From: Streptomyces hirsutus
GTDB taxonomy: Bacteria > Actinomycetota > Actinomycetes > Streptomycetales > Streptomycetaceae
Direction: 5' to 3'
Assembly: GCF_001418415.1 (NCBI RefSeq)
Contig: NZ_LIQT01000079.1
Location: 1 to 48,601 of the forward strand
DNA length: 48,601 nucleotides
Positions 13,220 through 21,911 of the stretch are shown here, piece after piece (position 1 is the stretch's first letter; each line of letters begins with the position of its first letter). Below the pieces are notes generated by a model. That model saw nothing but the letters and a program-made list of their open reading frames with translations. It did no database searches and had not been told where the DNA came from. A program made the position numbers and the translations under genes.

Positions 13220-13774
13220 TCAGGTCCGCAGCCACTCCGTCTCGACCACGTCCCCGGCGGTCCGCAGGCGCAGGGCGAACGGGCCGGAGGGCGGGGCCGT
13301 ACCGGTGAAACGGCCCATGTCGTCGGCGGTGAGGGAGGATCCCGGCTGAGGTCCGCCCAGCACCTCGATCCGGGCCGGCTGGGGCGGCATCAGCTGCCCC
13401 ATGAGGCCGTGCGCGGTCACCTCGACGTCCACGGTCACCTCGCCCACGCTGAAGGTGAGCATCCGCGGCGGGGCCTCGGCGCCTCTGACCGGGAGGGCGT
13501 CGACCAGCGAGTCGAAGCTCAGCTCGGCCACCTTGGTGTCCAGGTCGTGCAGGGCGTAGGCGTCCACGGCGCTCTGCAGCAGCGCCGGCGGCAGCGGATC
13601 CAGGACGGCGGCGGCCTGCCGGAGTTCCTCCTCCAGCAGGTCGGCGTCGATGCCGGCGTCGCCGCCGGCGGACTCCGCCGTCCCGGCGTGCTCGTCGAAC
13701 GCGCCGTCGTCGAGGTCGTCGTCCATGCCGTCGCGCATACTGTCCGCGCCGTCCGTACCGTCCATGCCGTTCAC
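13220..13774 (-). CDS. acidic protein of unknown function downstream of the sigma factor
   Basis: 184 residues from GTG 13774, which overlaps the sigma-factor stop (ATGTGA) and has a G-run ribosome site; ATG 13765 is an alternative. I do not recognise the family. Residues 1-50 are very acidic and Gly/Asp-rich. A short helical part follows (DPLPPALLQSAVDAYALHDL, about 58-77). The last 90 residues look like beta strands, with an extracellular-adhesin-like pattern (FTGTAPPSGPFALRLRTAG). There is no membrane segment or signal peptide. Its place directly behind a sigma factor, in a locus with two proteases, makes an anti-sigma or protease-target role attractive, but nothing in the sequence proves it. 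Confidence 0.75.
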   Translation of the reverse strand: MNGMDGTDGADSMRDGMDDDLDDGAFDEHAGTAESAGGDAGIDADLLEEELRQAAAVLDPLPPALLQSAVDAYALHDLDTKVAELSFDSLVDALPVRGAEAPPRMLTFSVGEVTVDVEVTAHGLMGQLMPPQPARIEVLGGPQPGSSLTADDMGRFTGTAPPSGPFALRLRTAGDVVETEWLRT

Positions 13775-14346
13775 ATCGCCCCCCGTGCCTCGAGCCGGGC
13801 CCGCAGCCGGCGCAGACAGCGCTGGCGCAGGGGCCCGATACTGCCCACCGCGATACCGAGCGCGGCGGACACCTCCTGATAGCTCGGCGGCGGCGAGGCG
13901 ATCAGCACGCGCAGCAACTGCCTGCACCGGTCGCCGAGTTCCTCGAACTCCTGCCACATCCGCCGTACCCGTTCGCTCTGCGCGGCGGCTTCCTCCGCCT
14001 CCAGCAGCGACTGCTCCGGTGTGCCGTCCTCGCTGACCCGGTCCAGGAGCTGCGGGTCGTCCGTCAGGGTCAGCCGGCGCGCGTTCCTGAGCACCTTCAG
14101 GCACTCGTGCCGCGCCGTGCTGGCCAGCCAGGCGCCCGTCTTCTCCGGTTCACGGATCCGCCCCAGATTCTGGGCGAAGCGGAACCACACCGTCTGGTAG
14201 ACCTCGTGCGCGTCCGCGTCGGAGAGCCGGTGGGCGCGCACCACGGACCACACCAGGGGGCCCAGCCCCTCCACGATCGACTTCCAGGCCGCCGCGTCGC
14301 CGCCGGCGGCGGACCTGACCAACGCGCCGACATCAGTACGGTCCAC
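13771..14346 (-). CDS. ECF-type sigma-70 family RNA polymerase sigma factor
   Basis: 191 residues from GTG 14346, with GGGAG just upstream. Sigma region 2 lies at about residues 20-88 (WKSIVEGLGPLVWSVVRAHR, then DADAHEVYQTVWFRF for core binding and -10 recognition). Region 4 helix-turn-helix lies at about 150-187 (SYQEVSAALGIAVGSIGPLR). Regions 1 and 3 are absent, as in ECF factors. It is followed with overlap by the acidic protein and preceded, 59 nt upstream, by the subtilase gene, so the three probably form one transcript. No anti-sigma gene with a membrane segment is present. A GGAACC element in the 59-nt gap could allow autoregulation. Confidence 0.88.
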   Translation of the reverse strand: MDRTDVGALVRSAAGGDAAAWKSIVEGLGPLVWSVVRAHRLSDADAHEVYQTVWFRFAQNLGRIREPEKTGAWLASTARHECLKVLRNARRLTLTDDPQLLDRVSEDGTPEQSLLEAEEAAAQSERVRRMWQEFEELGDRCRQLLRVLIASPPPSYQEVSAALGIAVGSIGPLRQRCLRRLRARLEARGAM

Positions 14347-14405
14347 GCTCCCACCCCTCGTGTACGGCACGTCATCGTACGCCGCGGAGGGGATGGTTCC
14401 GGACC

Positions 14406-15836
14406 TCATGTCCGGGTGGAGGGGAGCGCGACCGGCGTGGGACGCCAGGTGGCCGGAATGAGCGCCGGTACGGTCGCCCCGCGCACCTCGGCGAGTTCGC
14501 TGTTCGCGTCCATCAGCTGCTGTCGGGCCGCGCGCGGGGCGGTCTCGGCCCGCGCGGTCATGTGGGCGGCGACCATGCCGACGGCGACAGGCGTGGCGAA
14601 CGAGGTGCCGCTCCACTGGGCGAGGCCCTCGAACATCACCTGGTCCGGCTTGCCGGAGCCGCCCTCCTCGCTCAGGACGCCGGTGTGCCGGGGGTTCCGG
14701 CAGGTGCAGGCGTAGCCGAAGCCGTAGCGGCAGGCTTCATAGGTGGAGTGCTGGTACACGTACGGAACCGGGGTGTCGAAGCCGGTGAGTGCGCTGGTGA
14801 GGCGCTCGCCGGGAGCGTAGGCCTTCACCCAGGCCCCGTGGTTGCTGAAGCAGGCGCCGAACTCGCCGTCGCCGCGCAGCGCGCCGACCGACAGGACGGC
14901 GTTCTCGAAGCCGGGGAGGCCGGCGTAGGCGGCGGGCCAGAACGGGGAGGCGCTGGAGTTGTTGCCGGCGCATGCGACCAACAGGGTGCGCTGCTGCCGG
15001 AGTTCCCGCATGAAGGCGTCGACGCCGAGCAGTCCGTCGGTGCGGCCGTTGGAGGTTCCGGCGGAGAGGCTGAGGATGTCGGGCCAGCCGTCCTGGTCGA
15101 CGGCTTCGAACAGCTTCTCGCCGAACTCGGACTCCAGGATGGCGCCGGCGTCGTTCAGGGTGCCGCGGACGGTGATGTCGGTGTTGGGGGCGACGGCCGC
15201 GACGAGCCCCGCGATGAACGTGCCGTGGCCGCAGTACTGCCTCAGGATGCCGTCCTCCCCGCACTCCTCGACCTGGGCGTCGCCCCGGGTGTGGGCGAGG
15301 AGCGGGTAGGAGCGGTAGTCGTTCATGAGGCCGGTGTCGATGACGAGGACCCCGACGGCGCCGTCCGGGGCGTAAGCACCGTCGGCGACGGCCGGGTTGG
15401 GCTGCGCGCCGGCCTCCACGGGCACGGGTTCGTCGCCGGGGCAGGCGTTGACCGCGATCGACACCACGTGGTTGCGGCTGACCAGCCGGCGGCCGGTGCG
15501 GCCCTCCGGCTCCCGCAGGGCGCGCAGGGCGCCCGCGACGGCGGGGTCGCCGCTGCCGTCGCCCTGCCCGGGGTCGGCGACCTGGATGCGCGTGATGCCC
15601 GAGCGGTTGGTCTCCGGGCCCGTGCGGCGCACATGATCGGCGGTCAGGCCCGCGAACGTGGTGAAGTGCTGCCGCACGGTGTCCTCGACGAGGCGCGCCT
15701 CCTCGCCGTCGCGGGCGAGCACGACGCCCTTCTCGTAGAGGAACTCCCCCGCGTCGTCCGGGCCGATCGCCAGGGGGACGTCGGGCATGGAGCGCTGGAT
15801 CTGGTCGTACTGCTCTCGGAATCGCTGTGGTGCCAT
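14406..15836 (-). CDS. S8 family (subtilisin-like) serine protease, cytoplasmic type
   Basis: 476 residues from ATG 15836, with GGAGGACA upstream. The complete catalytic set is visible: Asp167 (VLVIDTG), His204 (CGHGTFIAG), oxyanion Asn292 (AGNNSS) and Ser412 (SGTSFATPVA). There is no signal peptide: the N-terminus is polar (MAPQRFREQYDQIQ), so it should act inside the cell. The first 155 residues are not a typical secreted prodomain. An insert before the catalytic Ser carries Cys369, Cys377 and Cys379 among eight cysteines in all, which could bind metal or sense redox. It is divergent from the TPR-CHAT protease gene (223 bp between starts) and upstream of the sigma factor, suggesting a joint system. 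Confidence 0.9.
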   Translation of the reverse strand: MAPQRFREQYDQIQRSMPDVPLAIGPDDAGEFLYEKGVVLARDGEEARLVEDTVRQHFTTFAGLTADHVRRTGPETNRSGITRIQVADPGQGDGSGDPAVAGALRALREPEGRTGRRLVSRNHVVSIAVNACPGDEPVPVEAGAQPNPAVADGAYAPDGAVGVLVIDTGLMNDYRSYPLLAHTRGDAQVEECGEDGILRQYCGHGTFIAGLVAAVAPNTDITVRGTLNDAGAILESEFGEKLFEAVDQDGWPDILSLSAGTSNGRTDGLLGVDAFMRELRQQRTLLVACAGNNSSASPFWPAAYAGLPGFENAVLSVGALRGDGEFGACFSNHGAWVKAYAPGERLTSALTGFDTPVPYVYQHSTYEACRYGFGYACTCRNPRHTGVLSEEGGSGKPDQVMFEGLAQWSGTSFATPVAVGMVAAHMTARAETAPRAARQQLMDANSELAEVRGATVPALIPATWRPTPVALPSTRT

Positions 15837-15880
15837 GGCGTGTCCTCCACCGGGGCGTTGGCGGCCGGGGCCGCGGAAGC

Positions 15881-15925
15881 TGTCGTAGAGCGGTGTCGTC
15901 GTGGAGCGGCGCTGTCGTGAAAGGG
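15881..15925. repeat. short imperfect repeats in the divergent protease promoter region
   Basis: TGTCGT-type units recur at 15881, 15894 and 15913 (TGTCGTAGAGCGG, TGTCGTCGTGGAGCGG, TGTCGTGAAAGG) between the subtilase and CHAT genes. They could be binding sites; no regulator is assigned. Confidence 0.3.
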
Positions 15926-16059
15926 CGCTGGTGTCGGGTGGTGCCGGGGTCCGGCCGGGCCGTCGGCGAACGGCGCGTCGTGAATCAGAGTCGTGGGGCG
16001 GCCGTTTGATACAACATCGCACCTGTGAGGCACGGTTGCGGAGCACTACCATCCATGAG

Positions 16060-18690
16060 GTGACAGCGGGAAGCGAATCGGTGCTGGAACTGCTGCCGAT
16101 GGTGTTCGCCGACCCGGGCGAAGCCCTGGCGAGGGCGGAAAAGGTGCTGGGCGACCGTCCCCCGCCGCTGCACGCGTCCGTCGCCCACCAGGTGATCGGC
16201 ATCTGGCAGCGGGACTTCGGCGACCTGAGGCTGGCCCTGACCCATCTGCGGCGGGCCCGGGACTGGGCGGCGCGCGCGGACTCGGCCGAGCGGGAGGCGG
16301 ACGTCCTGGGCACCCTCGGGGTGGCGTTGGTGCACGCGGGGCGCACCCGGCAGGGTCTGGATGCCCTGGGGCGTGGCATCGAGCGCGGTACCGGGCACAC
16401 CCGCGCGCGGGTGTTGTTCCGGCGTGCCTACTCGTGGTGGGTGCTGGGACATCACAAGGAGGCGCTGGAGGACGTACGGCGGGCCATCACCGTGCTGCGG
16501 CAGGCGGACGACGTGATCTGGACGGCGCGCGCCCTGACCCTGCGCGCGACGGTGCATCTGGCGCTGGGCGCGGTGAAGCAGGCGAACGCCGACTTCACCG
16601 CGGCGGAGGCGCTGTGGGACACCACGGGCCAGGAGCACGACAAGGCGGACGCCGTGGAGAGCCGGGGCCTCGCCGCGTTCCGCTCCGGTGACGTCCCGGC
16701 GGCGCTCAGGCTGTTCGACGAGGCGGAGGAGCGTTACGCCAAGCTCGGCACGCCGACGTTCATGCTCGACATCCGGCGCTGCGAGGTGCTGATGGCGGCG
16801 GGACTGCCGTCCGAGGCGCTGGCGGGGGCGGACGCGGCGGTCAAGGCGCTCGACGGGATCGGCGGACAGTCCACCCGCAAGGCGGAGCTGCTGCTGGCCG
16901 CCGCGCGGGCCGCCCGGCTGGCGGACGACCCGCAGACGGCGATCGCCCGCGCGGCGCTCGCCGTACGGCTGTTCGCGGGGCAGCGGCGTACCTGGTGGGA
17001 GACGCACGCGCGGCTGGTGCTGATCGAGGCGCGGCACGCGGCCGGGCGCGGTTCGGGGCGGCTGGTCGCGGAGGCGGCGACGGTGGCCGACCGACTGGCC
17101 GCCCTGGGCGCGCCGGCCGCGCCGGAGGCCTCCCTGCTCGCGGGCCGGATCGCGCTGGACCTCGGCTGGACGGCGGACGCCGAGCGGCATCTCGCGGTCG
17201 CCGCCCGCAGCAGACGCAGCGGGCCTCCGCTCGCGCGGCTGACGGGCTGGGCCGCGCAGGCGTTGCGGGCGCAGGCGGCCGGGTCCGCGCGGGGTGTCCT
17301 GGAGGCCTGCCGACGAGGGCTCGACGTGCTCGACGACCACCGGATGACGCTGGGTGCGTCGGAGCTGCGGGCGCGTGCCACCGCGCAGGGCGCGGAGCTG
17401 GCCGCCCTGGCCCAGCGGGCGAGCCTGGTCTCGGGCGGGCCGCGGCGGCTGCTGGTGTGGAGCGAACGCTGGCGGGCCACCGCGCTGTCCACGCCGCCCA
17501 CCCGGCCCCCCGCCGACCCGGCGCTGCTCCGTGGAATGACCGCCTACCGGGAGATCGCCGCCCGCGCGGAGGAGGCCCGGATGGACGGCAGGGCCGTGCT
17601 GGCGCTGGAGCGGGAACAGCGGCGCCTGGAACGGGAGATCCGCTCCCGCACCCTGCACATGCGGGGCACGGCGGCCGACGGCCGGGGCCGGTTCGACGTC
17701 GGGGGCCGGTTCGACGTGGGCAGGCTGCTGCGGCGGCTGAGCGACAGCGGTGACGTCCAACTGGTGGAACTCGCCGTGCTCGACGGGCGGGTGCAGGTGC
17801 TGTTGTGCGGGCAGGGGCGGGTGCGTCGGTTCGAGGCGGGTCCGCTGGCCGCGGCGGAGACCGAGGCCGAGCATGTGCAGGCCGGGCTGCGGCGCCTCGC
17901 CCATCCGGGGGCTCAGGCGCGGCTGCCGGTGGTGGAGGCCGCGGGCCGGCGTCTGGAGGAGCTGTTGCTGGGTCCGGCGGCGGCGCATCTGGGCACCGGT
18001 CCGCTGGTGGTCGTACCTCCGGGGCGGCTGCACCGGGTGCCGTGGGCGCTGCTGCCGTCGTTGCGGGACCGGGTGCTCAGTGTGTCGCCTTCGGCGAGCG
18101 GCTGGCTGCGCGCGCGGGAGACCGCGCCGCCGCCCGGGGGCCGCCAGGTGCTGGTGCGCGGTCCCGGACTCGCGACGGGTGGTGCGGAGGTGCCGGAGCT
18201 CGCCGGCCGGTACGGCGGGGCGAGGGTCCTGGAGGAGGACGACGCGAGGGTGGAGCGGGTACTGGAGGAACTGGACGGGGCCGAGCTGGCGCACATCGCC
18301 GCGCACGGCGAGTTCCGCGCGGACGGTCCGCTGTTCTCCTCGCTGCGGATGGCCGACGGGCCGCTGATCGTGCACGACTTCGAGCGGCTCGACCGCAGCC
18401 CGTACCGGATCATCCTGTCCTGCTGCGACACCGCGCGGTTCGCCAGCGTGGGCGCCGACGAACTCCTGGGCCTGGTCACGGCGTTGCTGCCGCTCGGCAC
18501 GGCGGGTGTGGTGGCGTGCAGCGCGCCCGTGAACGACGCGGCGGTGGTGCCGCTGATGCTCGCGCTGCACAAGGGGCTCGACACGGGACTGTCCCTGGCG
18601 GAGGCCCTGCGTGACGCGCGGGCCTCGCTGCCGGGCGACGCGGTGCACCGGGCCACCGGGTGGGCGTTCTCGGCGTTCGGCGCGGCCTGA
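16060..18690 (+). CDS. TPR-CHAT protease (caspase-like CHAT domain with helical repeats)
   Basis: 876 residues from GTG 16060 (GTG 16081 is an alternative). Residues about 1-480 are Ala/Arg/Leu-rich helical repeats of the TPR kind. A coiled or helical linker at about 500-545 contains the short repeat RGRFDVGGRFDVG. The CHAT domain fills about 555-876. The cysteine-protease dyad is intact: His749 in HIAAHGEF and Cys789 in LSCCDTA (usual form LSACET). There is no signal peptide. A possible -10 TACCAT (16047-16052) ends 7 nt before the GTG, suggesting a leaderless mRNA. TPR-CHAT proteins act as regulated proteases, as in the type III-E CRISPR complex; what activates this one, and its target, are unknown. 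Confidence 0.9.
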   Translation: MTAGSESVLELLPMVFADPGEALARAEKVLGDRPPPLHASVAHQVIGIWQRDFGDLRLALTHLRRARDWAARADSAEREADVLGTLGVALVHAGRTRQGLDALGRGIERGTGHTRARVLFRRAYSWWVLGHHKEALEDVRRAITVLRQADDVIWTARALTLRATVHLALGAVKQANADFTAAEALWDTTGQEHDKADAVESRGLAAFRSGDVPAALRLFDEAEERYAKLGTPTFMLDIRRCEVLMAAGLPSEALAGADAAVKALDGIGGQSTRKAELLLAAARAARLADDPQTAIARAALAVRLFAGQRRTWWETHARLVLIEARHAAGRGSGRLVAEAATVADRLAALGAPAAPEASLLAGRIALDLGWTADAERHLAVAARSRRSGPPLARLTGWAAQALRAQAAGSARGVLEACRRGLDVLDDHRMTLGASELRARATAQGAELAALAQRASLVSGGPRRLLVWSERWRATALSTPPTRPPADPALLRGMTAYREIAARAEEARMDGRAVLALEREQRRLEREIRSRTLHMRGTAADGRGRFDVGGRFDVGRLLRRLSDSGDVQLVELAVLDGRVQVLLCGQGRVRRFEAGPLAAAETEAEHVQAGLRRLAHPGAQARLPVVEAAGRRLEELLLGPAAAHLGTGPLVVVPPGRLHRVPWALLPSLRDRVLSVSPSASGWLRARETAPPPGGRQVLVRGPGLATGGAEVPELAGRYGGARVLEEDDARVERVLEELDGAELAHIAAHGEFRADGPLFSSLRMADGPLIVHDFERLDRSPYRIILSCCDTARFASVGADELLGLVTALLPLGTAGVVACSAPVNDAAVVPLMLALHKGLDTGLSLAEALRDARASLPGDAVHRATGWAFSAFGAA

Positions 18691-18726
18691 GACGGGCGGA
18701 CGGTCTCCGGGTCTGGGGGACGAGGA

Positions 18727-20595
18727 TCAGGCGGGCTGCTTCTCCTGGAATTCGGCCGGGCGGGGGTCGGTCGGCCGGGGATCGGTCAGCCGGGGCAGGG
18801 CGGTGCGGTCGCTCGCGCCGAGGCGGGTGTAGGCGCTGTACAGGTGGTTGCCGACGGTGCGGATCGACAGGGTGAGGCGTTCGGCGATCTGCCGGTTGCT
18901 GAGTCCGGTGGCGGCGAGGGTGACGATCTGCTGTTGCCGTGCGGTGAGTTCGCCCAGGGCCAGAGCGGCGAGTGCCGGGGTGCGGGCGCCCTGGCAGCGA
19001 CGGGCGAGGGCGACGGCACGCGTGCGCGCGGTGCGGGCGGCACCCGGGTCTCGGTGGGCGGCGGCGGCCTGGGCGTACGCCTCGGCCGAGAACAGCAGGA
19101 AGCCGCGCCGCTCCAGTTCGCCGGCCGCGCGGTCCAGGGCGGGGCCGTCGGAGTGCGTGAGGGCGTCGGCGTGGGCGGCGAAGACACCGGTGAGCCGCCC
19201 GGCGGCCCGCTCGGGGGTGCCCAGGCGGACGGCGTCATAGGGATCGTGCGGGGCGTGGGCGGGGTGTCGAACGCTCGCGAGGGCGGGCGACTGGGCCTCG
19301 GCGAGGGCGAGTTCGGCTCTTGCTTCGGCGGCCTCCCCGGCTCCGGCTCCGACTCCGGCTTCGGCTGGACCGGAGCGTGCGGAGGCCGTCGTGCACAGTC
19401 CCTCGCGGGCCCATGCGGCGGCCTCCCGCACTTCGCCCCGCAGCCGCGCGTACCGGGCCCGCAGTGCCGCGTACCCGGCGGGCACCGGGACGCCCTCCGC
19501 CACCAGCCAGTCCCCCACGGGCGCCGGGACGGTCCGGACGTCGGCCTGCCCGATCAGCGCGGTGAGGGCGGCGGCCTCGGCGTCCAGGGCGGGTCCGTAC
19601 TCCTCGGGCGCGCGGGCCAGCCGTCGCGCCCGCAGTCCGCCGGCCGCGGCCCGTAGGACGGGGCCGTGCAGGGGATGGGCGAGACGGACGGCGCCCCGGC
19701 CGTCGACGTGGACCAGACCGTCGTCCTCCAGGCGTTCGAGGGCGGCGAGGTCGAGGGGAGCGGGGTCCGCCGGGCGGCCGGCCGGGTCCATCGGATGCTC
19801 CGGGCCCGTCGGGCCGTCCAGCTCCACCGGCAGGGGTTCGGCGAAGGCCAGGCGGTCCAGCGTCTCGCGTTCGCCGGGGTCCGTGCGGGTGAGCAGGTGG
19901 GCGGTGTGCTCGCGGACGGCCGGTGTGAGCGGCACCGGACCCCGCCAGGCCCACTCGTCCGTGCCCGGTACAGGGGTGAGGTCCTCGTGTCCCCGCAGCA
20001 CCCCCAGGAGTTCGCGCAGCAGCCGCAGGTCGCCGCCGGCGAGGCGGTGCAACCGGTTGACGGTGAGAGGCTCCGGGGCCCGGCCCGCGCCCACCGTGAC
20101 CAGCCGTGCGGTCTCCTCGCGGGGCAGCGGCCCCAGGGGCAGGCGGGGCAGCAGTTCGCCGGTCCACAGCCGGGACACCGCGGCGGGTACGGGAGCTCCG
20201 TCGGTGACGACGATCAGCAGCCGGGTGTCCGACCGCACGGCGAGTTGATGGACCAGGGCGGCGGAGGAGTCGTCGAGCAGGTGGGCGTCGTCGACCAGCA
20301 GGGTCCGTACTCCGGACAGGAGCCGGACCGCGCGGTGCAGGGTGACCGATTCGGGCAGCAGAGGGGCGAAGGCGGCGAACGGCATCCGGTGGGCCTGCGG
20401 GATTCCGGCGACCCGGGCGCAGTCGGTGCCGCGGACGGCCTCGGTGACGAGCCGGGTCTTGCCCCGGCCCGGCGGTCCGGTCACCACGAGGCCACGCCGG
20501 GCTCCGGCCGACGACCGGCGGACCAGACGCAGTTCGTCCTCCCTGCCGGTGAAGGGCCAGAGCGGCAGGGGCTCCGGCGCCACCGCCTCCCTCAT
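18727..20595 (-). CDS. LuxR-family regulator with ATPase domain
   Basis: 622 residues from ATG 20595, with GGAGGAG upstream; an in-frame start at 20694 lacks such a site. An AAA/STAND-like ATPase domain begins at about residue 15 (FTGREDELRLV), with Walker A GPPGRGKT (40-47) and Walker B-like TLLVDDAHLLDD near 110. The middle is Ala/Arg-rich helical. The C-terminal LuxR helix-turn-helix (LTARQQQIVTLAATGLSNRQ, then IAERLTLSIRTVGNHLY) lies at about 555-610. It is shorter than classic LAL/MalT regulators of about 900 residues. It converges on the CHAT gene (36 nt between stops) and is divergent from the metzincin-like gene, which it may control. Confidence 0.88.
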   Translation of the reverse strand: MREAVAPEPLPLWPFTGREDELRLVRRSSAGARRGLVVTGPPGRGKTRLVTEAVRGTDCARVAGIPQAHRMPFAAFAPLLPESVTLHRAVRLLSGVRTLLVDDAHLLDDSSAALVHQLAVRSDTRLLIVVTDGAPVPAAVSRLWTGELLPRLPLGPLPREETARLVTVGAGRAPEPLTVNRLHRLAGGDLRLLRELLGVLRGHEDLTPVPGTDEWAWRGPVPLTPAVREHTAHLLTRTDPGERETLDRLAFAEPLPVELDGPTGPEHPMDPAGRPADPAPLDLAALERLEDDGLVHVDGRGAVRLAHPLHGPVLRAAAGGLRARRLARAPEEYGPALDAEAAALTALIGQADVRTVPAPVGDWLVAEGVPVPAGYAALRARYARLRGEVREAAAWAREGLCTTASARSGPAEAGVGAGAGEAAEARAELALAEAQSPALASVRHPAHAPHDPYDAVRLGTPERAAGRLTGVFAAHADALTHSDGPALDRAAGELERRGFLLFSAEAYAQAAAAHRDPGAARTARTRAVALARRCQGARTPALAALALGELTARQQQIVTLAATGLSNRQIAERLTLSIRTVGNHLYSAYTRLGASDRTALPRLTDPRPTDPRPAEFQEKQPA

Positions 20596-20708
20596 GGACG
20601 GCGTCTCCTCCCTCTCGTGGGGCCGGAACGGCGTGCACGGCGTGATCGTGTTCCCGGGCGAAGTCGTCACATCAACAGGAGCGGGGATACTCACGCCTGA
20701 TACAGGGC

Positions 20709-20729
20709 GAGTTGAGTAGACCTCGACTC
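20709..20729. promoter_or_regulatory. inverted repeat in the luxR / metzincin divergent promoter
   Basis: GAGTTGAG (20709-20716) and CTCGACTC (20722-20729) pair at 7 of 8 positions around a 5-nt spacer. It lies 38 nt before the metzincin ATG, a likely operator position. Confidence 0.4.
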
Positions 20730-20766
20730 AGGCGCCGGGGGCCGTCCGTGGGGCACCCTCTCCCCC

Positions 20767-21852
20767 ATGACCCCTCGCTACTGCTCGCTGACGCGGCAGC
20801 CGGCCCCCGCCTTCGCGCCGGGGCTCGCCGCCGAGCGGCTGGGCGCGCTGACCGCCGGGCGGCGGATGTGGGTCAACGGCACCGTGCTGCACTACTGCTT
20901 CTTCCGCGGCGACACCGACGGGTCGGTCATTCCCGTGCCGGGGACCGGCCGGACCCGGTGGGTGCCGTGGGGCGGCACCACGGCGCAGCAGGACGTGGTG
21001 CGCGAGTGCTTCGCCGAGTGGCAGGGCCTCGGGATCGGACTCTCCTTCACCGAGGTCCACGACCTCTCGGAGGCGGAGCTGCGCATCGGCTTCCAGTCCG
21101 GCGGCGGCTCCTGGTCGGTCGTGGGCAAGGAGGCGCTCCTGGCGGGTCTGCACGAGCGCACCGTGAACTTCGGCTGGGACCTGACCGAGCCCGGGGAGCG
21201 TGGGACGGCCCTGCACCAGATCGGCCACGCCCTGGGCATGCTGCACGAGCACCAGAGCCCCTGCGCGGGTCTCCACTGGGACGACGAGGCCGTGTACGCC
21301 GAGCTGGCGGGCCCGCCCAACCACTGGAGCCGGGAACGGACGCACCACAACATCCTGCGCAAGCTGGACGCGACCGAGGTCAACGGCCCCGTCTGGGACG
21401 CCGATTCGATCATGGGATACGCCTTCGCGCCGGGGCTGATACTGGAACCGGAGCAGTTCCGCGGGGGCGTCCATCCGCCCGGCACGCTGTCCGCGGCGGA
21501 CAAGGAGTTCGCCCTCGGCTGGTATCCGCCGGCCGAACGGCCCGGCCCGCCCGCGCTGGTGCCGTTCCGCTCGGTGCCGCTCGGCTTGGGCCCCGGCGAA
21601 CAGGCCGACTTCCGCATCGACCCGGTGGAGACCCGCGACTACACGGTGGGCACTTTCGGCGACGGTGACCTGGTCGTCGTGCTGTTCGAGGAGCGGGGCG
21701 GGGAGCCCCGCTACCTCGCCGGGCACGACGACGGAGGAACCCCGCGCAACGCGACCCTCGCGGTCCGGCTCGTCAAGGGCCGCCGCTACTTCGTCCGGAT
21801 CCGCCTCTACTCCGCACGGGGTTCGGGCGAGACCGCGGTCATGTGTTGGTAA
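20767..21852 (+). CDS. metzincin-like protein (astacin/matrixin type) with catalytic Glu replaced by Gln
   Basis: 361 residues. The zinc motif of metzincins is HExxHxxGxxH; here it reads HQIGHALGMLHEH with ligands His150, His154 and His160, but Gln151 in place of the general-base Glu. The codon is CAG where GAG is expected, one base different. The Met-turn SIMGY (Met216) is present, so the zinc site should still fold. Residues about 255-361 look like a PPC-type beta domain (TRDYTVGTFGDGDLVVVLFE). There is no signal peptide. It is therefore either an inactive zinc-binding pseudo-protease or a recent mutant. No clear ribosome site precedes ATG 20767. It is divergent from the LuxR-ATPase gene and near two other cytoplasmic proteases. 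Confidence 0.85.
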   Translation: MTPRYCSLTRQPAPAFAPGLAAERLGALTAGRRMWVNGTVLHYCFFRGDTDGSVIPVPGTGRTRWVPWGGTTAQQDVVRECFAEWQGLGIGLSFTEVHDLSEAELRIGFQSGGGSWSVVGKEALLAGLHERTVNFGWDLTEPGERGTALHQIGHALGMLHEHQSPCAGLHWDDEAVYAELAGPPNHWSRERTHHNILRKLDATEVNGPVWDADSIMGYAFAPGLILEPEQFRGGVHPPGTLSAADKEFALGWYPPAERPGPPALVPFRSVPLGLGPGEQADFRIDPVETRDYTVGTFGDGDLVVVLFEERGGEPRYLAGHDDGGTPRNATLAVRLVKGRRYFVRIRLYSARGSGETAVMCW

Positions 21853-21911
21853 CGGCACCGGTCCGCTGAACACGGACGCCACGACCACTGTCCGGCGCCG
21901 GGGGAACGGTC

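Noticed and set aside
13220..14104. A single 294-residue protein instead of a 184-residue one
   Set aside because: The upstream 110 codons lie within the sigma-factor gene in another frame; GTG 13774 overlapping the sigma stop is the better start.
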